Notes: a model not told the origin generated them from the sequence alone. A DNA stretch of 64,000 nucleotides from Angiostrongylus vasorum (GCA_018806985.1 JADANN010000407.1:44911-108910); one strand, 5' to 3'; counted from the stretch's first letter, positions 24,161-37,440 are shown. Program-made: numbers and translations.

Positions 24161-24390
24161 GCGCTCATCGTTTACTGAGGGATGCGGCTTGCGTACGACT
24201 TCTAGCATCGTTAGAATTGATTGAATGGATAGTTGATATATGACGTATATAGTTCAGTGCTTTGCCTAGATATACCAAATCAGTGCTGTAATCCTTCCTG
24301 GTAATTCTGGTACTAATGTGTCACTCCTGGAAGGATGGAAGGTTTGATGAGAACGTGTATGGGATCGCACCAATGACAGCGAGTTTATTA
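24161..24390 (-). repeat. S1-like SINE, strongly diverged, minus
   Basis: It shares the GGATGGAAGG, GGTACTAA and CAGTGCTG segments with S1 in the right order, next to another minus-strand S1-like copy. An old copy. Confidence 0.4.
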
Positions 24391-25689
24391 CAGACCACTT
24401 CTAACCTTTAAGGCACATTGCGCTTCAAGAAGAAAATTTCTCAAATTTTGGTGATCGTGAACTAAAGAATTGTTCAAATCAGTGAAAACGCTTAGTTTCC
24501 TCTGATATAAACGCTCAAATTTGAGCTTATAATTTTCGATTCTAACTAAAAACAATTATACGGTCCTTCCTCCAACAACACAGACGAACAATCGGTGAGA
24601 TCTTCAAAAGGTATGCACTGCACTAGTGATTCCTTCATGCGAGTGATAGCCGTGCAACGATGCCACCAGAGATAGGCCCACATGTTTGACCTACTACTCA
24701 CTGCTTCATGCAATTTCTAGCAATTTAAAGGCAACTCATTCTAAGGATATGCTGTGGTATTGGATGTTCAAGCTCCATTGCCAATGAATAGTTCAGCTGC
24801 GAAATCTTCAGCGCGACGTTCGAGCTGTACCGAAAACAAAGCACATACGGTATTACTATGAGGCATCGTGATGCTTGCTACGTCCGACAAAATGTTGCCA
24901 GCGGTGCCGGCTTTCTATAATTGCCCGGTTCTCGTTCCTCACTTCTTCCTGATTTGCTTTGAATGAATCGGACCGTAGCAATGACGTGCTTCCAGATGCA
25001 AAACCTGAATCAAAAAAGTAACTCAGTGGTTGAAACGCCATTATGTTTCAGATGCAAGGAAGCGATCAAATGTCCAAAATTTCTTGCATTCTAATGTTTG
25101 AGTGCTGAACTAACAATCATGTCCTCCTTTTATGATGTGTGGCAAGGCCTTGGAACAAGTGCCGCTTGATTAGAACGCAGCATGGGCGTATAGAGTGAAA
25201 AGCATCTTTTGAGAAGCAACGGCACGCCGCCGGAGCGTGGAAGCAGTCGTACCGCTATGTTACGCTTGTTGAATCTAAAGTAATCTTATTGCTCAGAATG
25301 GTAAAGGTTTAATACGAAGCAGCTTTTGTTGGCACGAACAAGCTACAGGAAATAGTGAAAGCAGATCAAAAATGAAGCATATGCAAACCTGTGACGCAGT
25401 TTGTGTGCCAGAGGCATACGAAACAGTTTGGAGAACACAGAAATTTGCTACATCGCGAAGATATTGGATTGAAACTCACCTATCTTTCTAACATGTTATC
25501 AAATCTGGCCTCGTGGCACTCTTTCACTGGATCGATATTCACCTATATTTCAAACGGTTTAATTACTCAAGTTTTAGGAAGACCAAGCGAAGGATTCGTC
25601 GCCGAAAATACACCTCCCTCTAATCAACATCATGGTGAAGACCTGTATACGCCCTCGTAGGGTAACGTCAGGACTCCAGGGAGAACCAA
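24391..25689. other. unassigned sequence
   Basis: No gene was recognised. The last ~50 bases may belong to the 5' end of LINE-B copy 1. Confidence 0.4.
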
Positions 25690-27785
25690 GATGGGCAACC
25701 AGCAGTAGGCCAGTCTCAGTATCCCGCATAGTGGGTGCTCCTGTCTACGACGTCAGGCGGTGAGACGACCGGTGAGAGGCCAGAAAATCTCGGGTTACGC
25801 AGAACGTCATTGGAACCGGATCAGACGAACACACGCACGACACGCCATGGAGATTGTATTTTTTACTGTGCACGTATAATGCCAGAACACCCTCCACAGA
25901 CGCCGATCTTCGTGCCCTTTTTGTAGCTGCAGATTGCATTAAATTTTACGTGATCGCATTACAAGAAACAAAAAATCAAGAAGAACGACATAAGGCAACT
26001 AAACAACAGGACCCTTGTGATCCGTGGAGAAAAGGCCCCGTCACGAAATGTCGACGGCAGAGGCTTTGTCGTCCACCCGTCCATTGTCCATCTCCTCGAC
26101 ATATACGAGATCTTTTTCCCCCTCGCATAGCCATCCTCCGTCTTCAACTGACGCCTCATAAGAAGATCGCTGCCATGAACTGCTATTCACCAATTGACGC
26201 AAGTGATGAGTACGAATTACATCCGCAGTGATAAAGCATATCATAAATTTGTTGTCGGAGACTTCAACGCTGGAATAGGAAAGCCCAACGAGAGCGAATA
26301 CAGGATCGGAAATTTTGGATTAGGAGAAAGAAATGAGAATGTGAACCGTCTCGCAGGACTTCTGTCAGCAGCACGTCTCCTCCATAGAAACTCGTTTTTT
26401 CCAGAAGAAAGAAAGCCGCCGTTGCACATGGGAGTCTCCCACCAGCATGACTCATGCGGAGATCGACCATATTCTGACAAACAGAAGATGGTGCCTACTT
26501 GACACATTGGTAGCCCCGTCATTCTGTACTGGATTACGAACACCGCCTTCTTCGCGCGAAGATTCGATTCAGCCACAAGCTGGAAAAGAACTCTCTTCAT
26601 CGACCACGAGGAAGAAGTCTAGCTGTATACGACGAGAACATCCTGAACGAAGTCCTATCCAAACGTGACTGGCAGATTAAAGAAGACCCGACCGAAGAGT
26701 ACGAGCTGCTTGTCGAAGGACTGAAAAGCTGTGCCGAATTCGCCTCAGTTTCTCAAGCAAGAAGATTGGATCTCATTTCCATCACAAGAGAAGCAAACTG
26801 AAGCTTGATCCTACTGCAACATGTTTAACACGGTTAGTAATAAATGCCACCTGCAGAATAGCTTTGCAGGAAGATCTACAACGGTACAAGCAGAAGAAGC
26901 TGCAAGCAGCAGAGAAAAGAAGCAGTCTGAAAAAAATGACGACGGGACTTGTTTGATTTCAATTTTCCGCTGTCAGCCCTGATGAACGAAGATGGGATCG
27001 TCAAAAATTCTCGCCATGGTATGAAATTAATAGCGGAAACGTTCTACACCAACCTTTCCGTTCGACAATGCCCGTGCCGGACTCTAATATCCCCCGCTGG
27101 TGAAAACCACCTGGAAATCTACCGTCGGAGGTTCGAGATGCGATAGAAAACATGAAAAGAGTACAGCTCGAGGACCCGATAATATCACCGCGGAATTCCT
27201 TAGAGCTGGAAACGACAATGTGCATGTCCTTCTTGCAAGCCATATGACAGCCTGCTTCAAAAGAAAAAAAGCCCCCAGACCAGTGGAGGATGTCGCGCAA
27301 GGTCATCCTGCCCAAGAAAAGTTACCGAAGTGATTTTCGTAACTATCGTCCGGTGTGCTTGTTGAGTGTACTCTACAAGCTCTTCACGAAGATTATCCTC
27401 TTGCGCATATCAAGCACATTGGATGAGGCGCAACTAGTCGAACAAGCAGGATTTCGGATTCGACTTCGACTACGTCAAGAATGCTTCGCACTACTCACAG
27501 AGCGCTTGAGCGATGTCTTCTGAAATATAACCGGCACTCTCAATATCTAGCCGGAATGCGAAGCTCTAACCTTCGAAATCGCGAAAGATAGATGGGCCGG
27601 TCACATAATGAGAAGAACGGACGACAGTTAGACGAAAAGAACAGTAGAGTGGACTCCAAGAGAATGTAAACGTCCCCCCAGGACGACCACCTACACGTTG
27701 ACAGCCTCATCTGTGTTTCGCCAGCAATGCATATTTTTCCGGATCCCAAAAATGAAATACGTTTCGAACGTCTGTGCTGCACATT
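25690..27785 (+). mobile_element. LINE-B (RTE-like) copy 1, degenerate
   Basis: Reading + strand frames in order: endonuclease (LCTYNARTPSTDADLRALF, FYVIALQETKNQ, VVGDFNAGIG, FGLGERNENVNRLAGLLSAA, AEIDHILTNRRWCLLD), linker, then RT N-terminal region (ARGPDNITAEFLRAGNDN, NYRPVCLLSVLYKLFTKIIL, LDEAQLVEQAGFR). After a deletion of the RT core it resumes at the C-terminal block (DRWAGHIMRRTDDS). Multiple frameshifts make it inactive. A minus-strand LINE-B fragment abuts its 3' end. Confidence 0.8.
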
Positions 27786-28170
27786 CAGTTTAGGCGTTGT
27801 GAGTGCCGCTAAAATTTTTAAGAGACATCGTCAAACTTTTCTTTGGCTTGTGCGCAGATTTTCTGGAGTGGTTAAACAATCATTCCACATTTCTGCTGCA
27901 TAACAGAGTAGTGGCAGGACTCTTGAATCGAAAATGTGAGAGCAAAGTCTTGGGGGCCATTGAAGCGTCGGTGGTTTCCTTGTTATCAATGCTCTCTGGA
28001 CGTCCTCGGTGCAGGTGGGAGATGGTCTTTGTAATCGGATGTGTACGCCTTCTCACCATGGACTCTTCATGAGCTATGGCTTTCCCTATTTACTCGCTGT
28101 CCATTCTTTCTTCTTTCTTCGTTAAGCTCATTGACCATCGTTTCTAGCTCACTGATATTACTCGAGAGAT
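27785..28170 (-). mobile_element. LINE-B fragment (late RT region), opposite strand
   Basis: Minus-strand frames read SSNISELETMVNELNEERRK and then DSRVLPLLCYAAEMWNDC, matching the late RT and C-terminal region of LINE-B. It lies tail-to-tail with copy 1. Its upstream limit is unclear, and sequence up to about 28,490 may belong to it. Confidence 0.55.
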
Positions 28171-29486
28171 GCTGTGATCCACGAAACGAAGAAGTGATAG
28201 GAATTTTTCATCAATACGTGCCTAATTCTGGTCCCAATCGAATGAGTTCATTACCCATTTCAATGCGGTGGTAAAGAGCTTCCGCGATATTTGTCGCTTT
28301 ATCGAACCGATTTTGCTATGGTTTCATTTGGTGAGGGGGTCGATGGAAAATTGTGAATTTGTGCTTCATTTCCGACAAGATTCAGCTAGTGTTCGTGTAA
28401 AGGACGGATCCACTCTTTTGTCGATAAGCGCTGGTAGAATAGCATTCGTTTTGGTGTGGTCCAATTATGTATCAGTATACGTATTCTAAGGAAATGGCTT
28501 TGTTGTGCTAATGCGAGGTTGGTATATGTTGTCGTTGTTGTTGTTGTTGCTTTGATTCGATGGCCGACGTTTCTGACTGCTTCGCCTTCTTGAAAGCCTG
28601 AACGTATTTTATGTAACGACATCCATAAAAGTTGGTAGAATATCCATAACACTAATGAAAACCCAACATATAAATGGATAAATGGACGTCGTTTTGCTTG
28701 AAAATACTCGCTATGTTGTTGCTTATGGGACTACCCATGCGTTGATCAGTTTAGACGACTAGTTAGACCCACAAGGTCAGAAAATTATTTCTAAGAAAGG
28801 CTGCCAGGTCACGTGCAACAGTGAGACACTCGTCTGTCCGGTTTATCCCTAGGTTTTTAGAATTTATTCAGAACGCTTCAGGAATCTCGTGTGTTGTTGC
28901 TCTAGATAGCTGCGCTACGATCCTGGCAGTCCCTTCAAAATCACCGTCATTGTGCTTTCGTACTGTGTGTGAATCTAGAGGAGTACCTCGTCCCAATTTG
29001 AGTTCTCCATCTAGATGCTCTTTGTGCGCACATAAAGTGTTCTACCAGTTTCCATCAATGTATTCTTTACAGCACGCCTTACATGAGACTAAGTACGTTG
29101 TACTCATAGAATCCCCCATGTCTACCGTTGGGACACATCAAAGAATTTCGTGAGCAGCACAAACGACCAAACAGGCTGTTGCGGAATGATTGACGATTTT
29201 TCGAGTCCACGAAGGTTAGCAGAAAAGGCATGTGTTAGTCCCAGCAGAGTTCTACGGCCGGTGACACGGTCTGGATGTGGTGGATGCTTCAGAATCCCTG
29301 TGTTGGAATCCTGCTTTTTTAGCGGCTTATGCCGGGTCTAAGGTCTTCGATATCCGCAAATTTGTGTATTTATTATCTAGATTAACATCAAAATCAAATT
29401 GTTTGAGAACAGCAGTGTTAACTTTTTACTTACTGCCTACTACAGTTTTTCACTGCAGCGTATTATGTGAAATATATCCACAATAA
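28171..29486. other. unassigned sequence
   Basis: No gene was recognised. The first ~300 bases may extend the minus-strand LINE-B fragment. A TTG microsatellite lies at 28,526. Confidence 0.4.
28526..28552. repeat. (TTG)n microsatellite
   Basis: A TGTTGTCGTTGTTGTTGTTG-type tract in otherwise unassigned sequence. Confidence 0.8.
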
Positions 29487-29885
29487 TTACTTGGATATTT
29501 GGATGGCCTGTCCTCACTAGTTGTGCGAGCCCCAGCATAATCTCCATTTTTTGGAGTTTCGGTGGTTTAGCTGTTGTGGTTCCGTAGAGTCTCGAAGTCG
29601 GCCTTGGTAAAGACTGCAACAGGTCGTTACCACCGCAGGCAGGTGTTGCCCTTATGGATCAGAAGGGAGATTTGCCGCCATGCGACTAGTTTGGTACTAG
29701 GACGGTGGTGATCCTGGTACTGGTTTACTGTTAGCCAGGCTTCCTAGTGGAAACGCCGGACTCCTTCTAAGCTTGGGAGACCCTGCTGAGGGAAAGAATA
29801 ATCCCTCCGGACATGGCAGCCCGACACCCAGGAACACCTCCCAGCCACGATGAGGTGGTAAACCATTAGGAGGATACAACCACAA
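29487..29885 (+). repeat. R390 repeat
   Basis: Full-length copy from TACTTGGATATTTGGATGGC to GAGGTGGTAAACCATTAGGA. Confidence 0.8.
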
Positions 29886-29889
29886 TGGT

Positions 29890-30145
29890 GCTGAGTCAAT
29901 GCGATTTCGACTACAGCCTCAGCTTAACTAGATTCAATGACGAATTGTGGTCCCTAGATCAATCCCACTGACGGGTGACTGCTTATGGCACTGGTAGCTA
30001 GAAAACTAGCTGAGAGACCGTCGAAACAAAGGACCTGCATTGTGTGGAGGTGAACACGTTAGCCTCCAGAATAAGTAACGGTGTGTGGGATCCCCACCGC
30101 AGACACGTGCTGTGCGGAGTCTCAGCATCATTGTGGTTATTTAAA
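29890..30145 (+). repeat. S2 SINE
   Basis: ACAGCCTCAGCTTAACTAGA, CCACTGACGGGTGACTGCTT, AACTAGCTGAGAGACCGTCG, then GTGAACACGTTAGCCTCC and CTCAGCATCATTGTGG. It directly follows a ~390-bp repeat copy. Confidence 0.6.
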
Positions 30146-30835
30146 AAATTACTTAAGAGTCAAATTTATTTGAGGTGCTTGTTGTTTGATCATCTGTTTC
30201 GAAGCAGTGAAGCTGATTATAGCCTCTATAAAGGTCCATAACCTTTCGATGGTTTATTTTGACGCAAGGACCCTTTTTCGAAACATCTTATTATCAATCG
30301 GTGGCTTCTACCGACCCGCAGATGATGTGGTGCCCCTTAACGGTGAAAATCTCTGTTCAGCACTTAGAAGTGTACGGAAATCGTTTCTCGAATGGCTTTA
30401 CTGACCGCCACTTCGCATGGCGATAGAATGTTATTTCCGTTCTGATGCGAGTGTAAAAAGCACATAAATAGACCCAAAACAAGCTGAAAAAACACACTAA
30501 CATTCTGACAGCAATGTTGCTATGCAAACACCATAGTATATAATGTAAATAGTTGCATATGTACCACTTATACTCACAAAACAATAGAGCAGAAGTCTCT
30601 TCTGTTACCTTGTGATGTTCTCGACATGTAAATTCCTCGGTCACACAGGCGATTACGAACTAGCTCGCGTCCTAGAGTGGTGGGTGGGGTTTCAATCACT
30701 GTTACCGAATTCTTTAGATCGGCCTTTTTTTAAGCAGCGTCTTATAGCTGCATTTATTTCGTTGAAAAGTGTCATTAATTATTTATTACATTTATTATTT
30801 ACACGTATTATTAATCACGTTATACTTGATACATG

Positions 30836-31212
30836 ATACTTGAACGGCTTGCCCTCACTGGTTGTGCGGCCCCAGCAAATCACCATTTTTCGGAGACTTG
30901 CTGGTTAAGCCATTGTGGTTCCCTGGAATCCCGAGGGTCAGCCTGGCCAAAGTCTGCCACAGGTCATCACCACCACAGGCAGCCACAGCCCTTATGGATC
31001 AGAGGAAGATTTGCCAACATGCGACTTTGATAACAGGGCAGTGGTGAATCCTGGTATTGGTTTCCTCTTAGCTAGGCTTCCTGATGGAAGCGCCGGAGTC
31101 CTTTTCAGCTGGGAAGACCTTACTGATTGGACGAATCCCTCCGCTGTACATCGCAGTCCGACACTCAGGAACACCTCCCAACCACGAGGATTCGATAAAC
31201 CGTTAAGAGGAT
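30836..31212 (+). repeat. R390 repeat, inverted relative to its neighbour at 31.3 kb
   Basis: It runs from ATACTTGAACGGCTTGCCC to GATAAACCGTTAAGAGG. About 95 bases separate it from an oppositely oriented partial copy. Confidence 0.8.
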
Positions 31213-31307
31213 TCACATTATATTACGCTATATTATGTTATGTACATTATAGCCGACTAGTACACATTATATTGTTATTTTGTTATATCATACTATATTC
31301 TTCTCAA

Positions 31308-31527
31308 CAGCTTACGGCGTCATCATGGCTGGGAGATTTTCCAGGGTGTCGCGCTGCGATGTACTGTGCGATGGCTCTTCATCTGTCCGATAGGGTCTCC
31401 TAAGCTGAGAAGGGGTCCGACGTTTCAATCCAGAATCACATCTAAGAGCTAACCAATACTAGGAACAACCATCGTCTTGGTGTCAAACTAGTCGCATGGT
31501 GGCAGATCTCCCTGATTCACAAAGGCA
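31308..31527 (-). repeat. R390 repeat, partial, minus, just upstream of LINE-B copy 2
   Basis: The reverse complement contains GAGATCTGCCACCATGCGAC, CTTAGGAGACCCTATC and CATCGCAGCGCGACACC. It lies directly ahead of LINE-B copy 2 in the antisense direction. Confidence 0.7.
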
Positions 31528-31639
31528 CAAATTTCAATAGTGGCGACCACCTCAGAGAGACTTCAGTTAAGCTTACCTCGGGATTTCAAAAATCCACAAT
31601 TGCTAAGCAAAAAAATTTGCTTCTTCAGTACCAGGCACA

Positions 31640-33960
31640 CTGATCCTTCTCGTATACGACGTCAGAAGGTGAAGCAACCGGTGGTGGCTGATCAAATTTC
31701 GCGTGGTGCAGGAAGTCATTGTTAGCAATCAAAACGAGTATGCCCACGACACGTTATGGAGAGTGCTTCTTGCTCTGTGCCTATAAAACCAGAACTGTTT
31801 CTTTATACGCCAGTCTCCACCCTCTCCTTGAAACAACTGATCTTATTAAATTCTATGTGATCGAACTACAAGAGATAGAAACACATAGACCGAAATCGGA
31901 GGAATAGGAAAACTAAATGAAAATGGAAACTATTTTGTCTGACGCTTGTCTGCAGCAAGTCTTTTCCATGCAAATTCATTTTTCGAGAAGAGAAGAAATT
32001 GCCGGTGGACATGGGAATCTCTTAACGGTACGACTCATACGGAGATCGATAACCTCCTCACGAACAGAAAATGATGCATTTTTGATTTCTCATTAGTATC
32101 GGGATTCTGCATTGGATCTGATCACCGGCTTCTCCTTGAGAAGATTCTATTCAACCACTAATTGGAAAGTAACTGCGGCCGTCGCCCAAGAAAAACGAAA
32201 CAAGTGGTGTATGACGAGGGTATCACCTGCATCACCTGTAGTCCCGTTGATCATCGAATGGCTCGAGCGGGCGCCAAAAAATCTTCCATTTTTCCCTGTC
32301 GTGTGCAAGAGTAGCCCAGTGGATTCTGCTCGCTCTAGGGACTCGTCGAGCCTCATATTTTTCTTCTAGGCTCTTCGTGAAGAACTTTGACCATCGGGTC
32401 AGTGTTCTTCCTGCAGTGCGTTTGATATACAGAGGAATCCAGTCACTAACGGCTCTTGTCCATCGGTTGTCATTCACACGCATTACGTGTCCGACCATTC
32501 TTATCCTTGACTGTTTGGTGTACAGAACGGGATCTTTGGTTTTTAATCTTTTTCCTTTCATTACTTGCGTGACATGAGATGCTCCTAGCATCGTCCTTTC
32601 GACTGCGCGTTCGAAATGACGAGGGTATTCTCCATAAAACTTTCTCCTTATATGACTGGCAGATGAATGAAGATCTGACTGAGAGCTACACGCTCCTCCA
32701 AGGAGTTAAAGGAATTCGGGCAGCACATCCATTACCGTTAAAGCGTTGCTCGAAAAGAAAACACTGAAGCTTGATCCTACTGCAACACGCCAGCACGCCT
32801 TACAAGGCTAATAGTCAATAAATGTTTCGATAAATCGATATAGATCTAGATTAACCGCAGAGGATCTTTGCAAGACGATTTACATAATATCGGTGGGTAT
32901 AAGCAGAAAAGTTATTGGAAGCAGCTCAAAAACGATCCAGTCTAAAGCAAGGCCTTCAAGTTCTTTGCGACTATAATATTCCGCTATCCGCCCTGATGAG
33001 CAAAGTCGGGGCTATCACTACATCCCACCATTATATGGAAGTTATAGTGGGAAGGTTCTACACCACCTGTTTCACACATAGCCATCTCGTACCCTGAAAC
33101 CCTCTCTGGTGAGAAATCGTCGGAGATTCTACCCTCCGAATTTCGATACGCAATAGAAAGAATGAAGAGTGGAAGAGTTCCAGGATCCTATAATTCCACC
33201 GCCGATTTCCTTAGAGCTGCCTGTCGCCGCCACAAATTACATCTCGCCACCAATATGATGTTTGACCCACATAACATGACACCCTCATTTCACAACACTA
33301 GTAGACTTTTGCAACTCCAGAACAATTACACAGCTTTTTCATCGATTGCTCTCCACGCCTATAGAAAATGGGGTTCGACAGGACAACACAGTATCGCGAA
33401 AGCTGTTTACTGCCGCTTCGTAGTGCACTGTGAACTCACTCGACCACGACTCGAAAGACAAACGTGTTAATGAAAAATCCCTATTAAATCTTCGTCTTGC
33501 TGACATCGTCACTTCCTCGATGAGTACCAGCAAAGAAGAGTGTTGAACTTAACGAGAAGGAAAAAAAGATAGAACTGCACATAAATAGGAGGAGGACCAA
33601 AGTTCATGAAGAACTCGTGATGCGAAGGTGAAAAAACCCGAAATGAATGGTTCTCCAATCTCAAAAAACCGTCTCGTATATGTGCTGTAGACGTTCAATG
33701 AACGTGGTGAACAATGTGAAAGAGAATTACACAGGAGAAGAAGGACAGCATGGGCCTTATACGGGCATCTCAAAAAAAACCCACCTGCCAACAGGCGGAC
33801 CCAAAACCCCGCGCTAACCCTAACTATTCAAACAGACCTTCCATTCCAGCGCTCTGGCGTGCAGCAGAAATGTGTTGATACCACGTCAAGAAATCTGCGC
33901 ACCACCCACAGAGCGCTTAAACGATGTGTTCTGAATTTATTATCTTTGAGATCTAAGAGG
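31640..33960 (+). mobile_element. LINE-B (RTE-like) copy 2, degenerate, interrupted by RTE-A
   Basis: Endonuclease remnants (LIKFYVIELQEIE; WTWESLNGTTHTEIDNLLTN) are followed by the nested RTE-A and then by continuing coding remnants (DEGILHKTFSLYDWQMNED). RT N-terminal remnants follow (YNSTADFLRAA), then INRRRTKVHEEL and a C-terminal TTSRNLRTTHRALKRC. There are many stops and deletions. The first ~130 bases match the start of the LINE-B copy at 25.7 kb. Confidence 0.75.
32224..32615 (-). mobile_element. RTE-A 3' fragment nested in LINE-B
   Basis: The minus strand encodes the RTE-A C-terminal block (VGHVMRVNDNRWTRAVSDWI, LTRWSKFFTKSLEEKYEARR, WATLAHDREKWKIFWRPLE). It interrupts a + strand LINE-B copy and is flanked by ATGACGAGGGTAT at 32211-32223 and 32616-32628, so it is a 5'-truncated insertion younger than its host element. 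Confidence 0.9.
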
Positions 33961-34204
33961 ATAAACATTATTAGCGAAACACAGAAGTGGCGATTACGTA
34001 ATAAAAGAAAAACGGATGACAGATGGACGAATAGAGTTAAACAGTTGGTGGCTAACGTTAACCTTCTGCACTGGCTGATATACAACAATTTCAGGATTAC
34101 TTGGAAATTATGCCGGAGCCTGCTTAAACAGTGAATAATGGCCTTCTGAATAAGTATCGAAGTATTTCCCATTAATTATATTACATATTATTTTATTACT
34201 AAAC

Positions 34205-34936
34205 CTCACAAAACGATGTTCATGAGAACGGATTGGTTTCACATGTCCCATTCACGCTCAACGGAACGAATATCTCCGAATGCTCCAGTTATGTCTATCT
34301 AGGTCGGGAAATCAACATGATGAACGACCTAGCTCCAGAGCTGAGCAGAAGGAAACGAGCGGCTTGGGGTGCTTTCAAGAGCATCGAGGATGTAGTGAAG
34401 AGGACAAGGAACACCCGACTCCGTGCCCACCTTTTCGACTCAACGGTACTTCCTGCCCTAATGTATGCGGCAGAAACCTGGTCGCTGCGTAAACAGGATG
34501 AAAGATCACTCAGCGTTACTGAAAACGCAGTCGAAAGGACGATGCTAGGAGTATAGCGTTTCACACAAGTAAAGGAAGGGAACCGAAGCTCTGACCTGTG
34601 TCAGCGAACAAAAAGTCAGAGATGCCGTTCTGTACGCCAAAGAGTCGAAGATAAGGTGGGCCGGACACGTAATGCGTGTGAATGACAACCGATGGACAAG
34701 AGCCGTTAGTGACTCGATTCCTCGGAATGTCAAACGTACTGCAGTAAGACCACCGACGCAATGGTCAGAGTTCTTCACGAAGAACCTAGAAGAAAGTATG
34801 ATGCTCGACGAGTCCCTAGAGCGAGCAAAACCCACTGGGCTACTCTTGCACGCGACAGGGAAAAATGGGAGATTTACTGGCGCCCGCTCGAGTCACTGGA
34901 CAATCAAAGGGACTACAAGTGATACAGGTGAGGCGA
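34205..34936 (+). mobile_element. RTE-A fragment, 5'-truncated (RT C-terminal part and 3' end)
   Basis: The + strand reads FTLNGTNISECSSYVYLGRE, LAPELSRRKRAAWGAFKSIE and RAHLFDSTVLPALMYAAETW, closely matching the copy at 46.5-48.8 kb. A stop follows MLGV and a frameshift precedes the C-terminal block (NDNRWTRAVSDSIPRN). It ends in GATACAGGTGA-like sequence, as the other copies do. It is a dead fragment next to the LINE-B copy that ends near 33,960. Confidence 0.85.
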
Positions 34937-35099
34937 TAATTATATTACATTATATTACTCTACTTTATCATATTGTTATATAGCTTATGCAATGTGCAAA
35001 AAGCTATCACTTTATGTTACATTGATTTATATTGTATCATTATGTTGTGTTGTTATGTAAAATGTGTATGTATATGAAATACTGTTACACTATATTACT

Positions 35100-35395
35100 A
35101 CGATACTTGGATGGTCCGTCCCTCACTTGTTGGCTTAGCCACCAGGTTGTCACCACCACAGGCATTCGCATCTCTTGTGGATCAGAGCGAGATTTGCCAC
35201 CATGCGACCAGTTTGATACCAGGACGGTGGCGGATTATGTTACTGGTTTACTCCTAGCTGGGCTTCCTTTTGGAAACGCCGGGCTCCTTCTCAGCTTGGG
35301 AGACCCTGCAGGGGGGTATGAATACCCTATTGTACATCACAGCCCGACATCCAGGAACACCTCCGAGCCACGATGAGACGCTAAACCGTTGAGAG
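35100..35395 (+). repeat. R390 repeat with internal deletion
   Basis: GATACTTGGATGGTCCGTCC at the start, GAGACGCTAAACCGTTGAG at the end. About 90 bases after the first 40 are missing. Confidence 0.75.
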
Positions 35396-36815
35396 GTTAC
35401 ATTGCATTGTATTATACTACATATAACATTACACAAAACCGTAGTATTGCTTTTCGCACTCATCACTTTATTGATTAAATTATTACCCCTTTATTAATAC
35501 TTCGCAAAACATAGGGGGAAAAGATCATGCTACACTGGGCTGCCCAGTCTCACGTATTTACGGTCTCCAGCATATTCCCATTTGTTTCTTTTCCTGCCTT
35601 CAGATGTCACTCAAAAAATTACTTCTGTTCGCACGTGGACTCAGTTGTGACTTAAAGATCGCAGTTCTCCTCAGTTCTCACTGCCTAAATATTAAATGCT
35701 GTTACGTGACTGAACTGCTTTGGGTTTCCAAATTATTATTAAATTGATCCTGTACTGATTATTCTTCCTTACCGAGTTTTATTCTGATGCCGAAACAGGG
35801 TACCGGCTCTTGTGTCTGCATAGTCTAATTTCCCAATGCTTTACTGCTCGTCCTTCCAGAGGATTGTGTGGTCCCAAACACATTTTGCATTTCGCTAGTA
35901 AATTGTTAGTTAAACATGATTTCATTTTGTTTAAATTTCGAAAAAAGCCGTGGTATGCTTTTCCAAATTTATAATCCCAGTTACATTCCGGCCGTTCTCC
36001 ATCGGAAAGAGATTTGGCACTACACGAGCAGATTGCTATTCGATAGTTCCAATTATGTATTAGAGCGATAAGCAACACTGTGGAGTTAAACTGGCTCCAT
36101 GTAGATGTAAGTAAAGTCATCAACGTTTGAAGGTTAGTACAGGACAGTTGTCAACGTACCCACTGGCAAAGCGATGAGGTGTTTTGGAGTAAAAACTGAA
36201 AAAAACGAGTGGCTTGAAACTATGCGTGAAATGGCCATATCTGCTCTCATTGACGATTTGCCCAGAGGAATGCATCGCTTCTAATTCAATGTTCTGTGTC
36301 CTGATGTTTTCAAACGACATGCCATGTGAAATGCTAAAACAGTTGGTGTTTCTGAAAGTATTTGCTGTGTGATCGAAATTTATGTCTAGGCTTTTTTTCT
36401 TGGAGAGTTATGGAAATAAATTGACCTTATTGGTCACACTTCATTATAGACCCCACATAATCATCGAGAAAGTGAAACATGTCGAAGTGTTCTCAAGTAA
36501 AAACATCTACAACCTTGCGTTGAATGTTCTAGAACGAAAAGTGATGAAATATGATGTATGAGTGACAACGTGAAGTATTTAGATAAGAAGAATAGGCCGA
36601 AAAAAAACGTTAATACTCTACCAAAACAAGGTTGATAACAGTTAGCTTTCCAGATTTCAGGAATCCTTTTTGAGCTCGTTTCTGAACCACGAAAAATTCA
36701 TGATTTCCTCGCTGCACGATGATTCAGTACTGTGTTCTCATTGTTGTCGTCGGTGTGATTCGTCGAAATGTTTCACTTTTGAGGTGAACCGTACGTTTCG
36801 TTATTTATAATCACC
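35396..36815. other. unassigned intergenic sequence
   Basis: No gene or repeat was recognised. Searching by eye for upstream S10 exons found none here. Confidence 0.45.
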
Positions 36816-37040
36816 CTGCGCCCATGGCCCACTAAGCCTTCCATCCTCCCAGGGTCGGCAAATTGGTACCAGACTTATCTGGGTGGATAGCAGCATTGGC
36901 TCGATACAACGGTAGGCACGCGAGTTATTGTAAAAAGCGCAGATAAGCATTGAATTACCTCAAACGATGCTTAAAGATGTCGAATTTATTGCGCGTCTCT
37001 CAGCGGTAGATTAACACCGGGAGATTTATTCTTCATTTTT
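36816..37040 (+). repeat. S1 SINE, 5'-truncated
   Basis: It begins within the body (CGCCCATGGCCCACTAAGCC) and lacks the A-box head. It ends in CACCGGGAGATTTATTCTTC. Confidence 0.65.
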
Positions 37041-37182
37041 TATTATGAATTAGTGCCACAAAAAAAATCATGGACGTCATTTGCTTAGTCTCCTATTTTT
37101 TGCATATTTCACTATCCAAACTTTCCAAAATTTGTTTGTTTTGGACTAATTATAAAGTACTTTTGAAAACTGTTTTTATTTG

Positions 37183-37440
37183 AAATATAACCACAATGAC
37201 GCTGAGCTATTTGCAAAATGTAGACTCCAGCTCAGATTCGAACCCACTGTTACCTTTTCCTAGTGCTCACGTATTACCCACTGCATCGCTCTGGCCTAGC
37301 TTTGCCTTTATTTCAGCCAGTTTTTTATCCTAACAGTGGTATAAGCAATCACCCGTCAATGGAAATGGTTTGAAGAGCACAAATCAACATCAAACCCAGT
37401 TAACCTGAGATTGCAGTCGAAAGCCACAATGTATGGCTTT
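37183..37440 (-). repeat. S2 SINE, left arm of an inverted pair
   Basis: The minus strand reads GCGATGCAGTGGGTAATACG, GGTTCGAATCTGAGC-like B-box and GCAAATAGCTCAGCGTCATT. It is followed immediately by a + strand copy, making a head-to-head pair. Confidence 0.65.

Noticed and set aside
29697..29885. 62-codon minus ORF rich in Pro and Gly
   Set aside because: Antisense frame of the R390 repeat. The same frame is broken in the other R390 copies.
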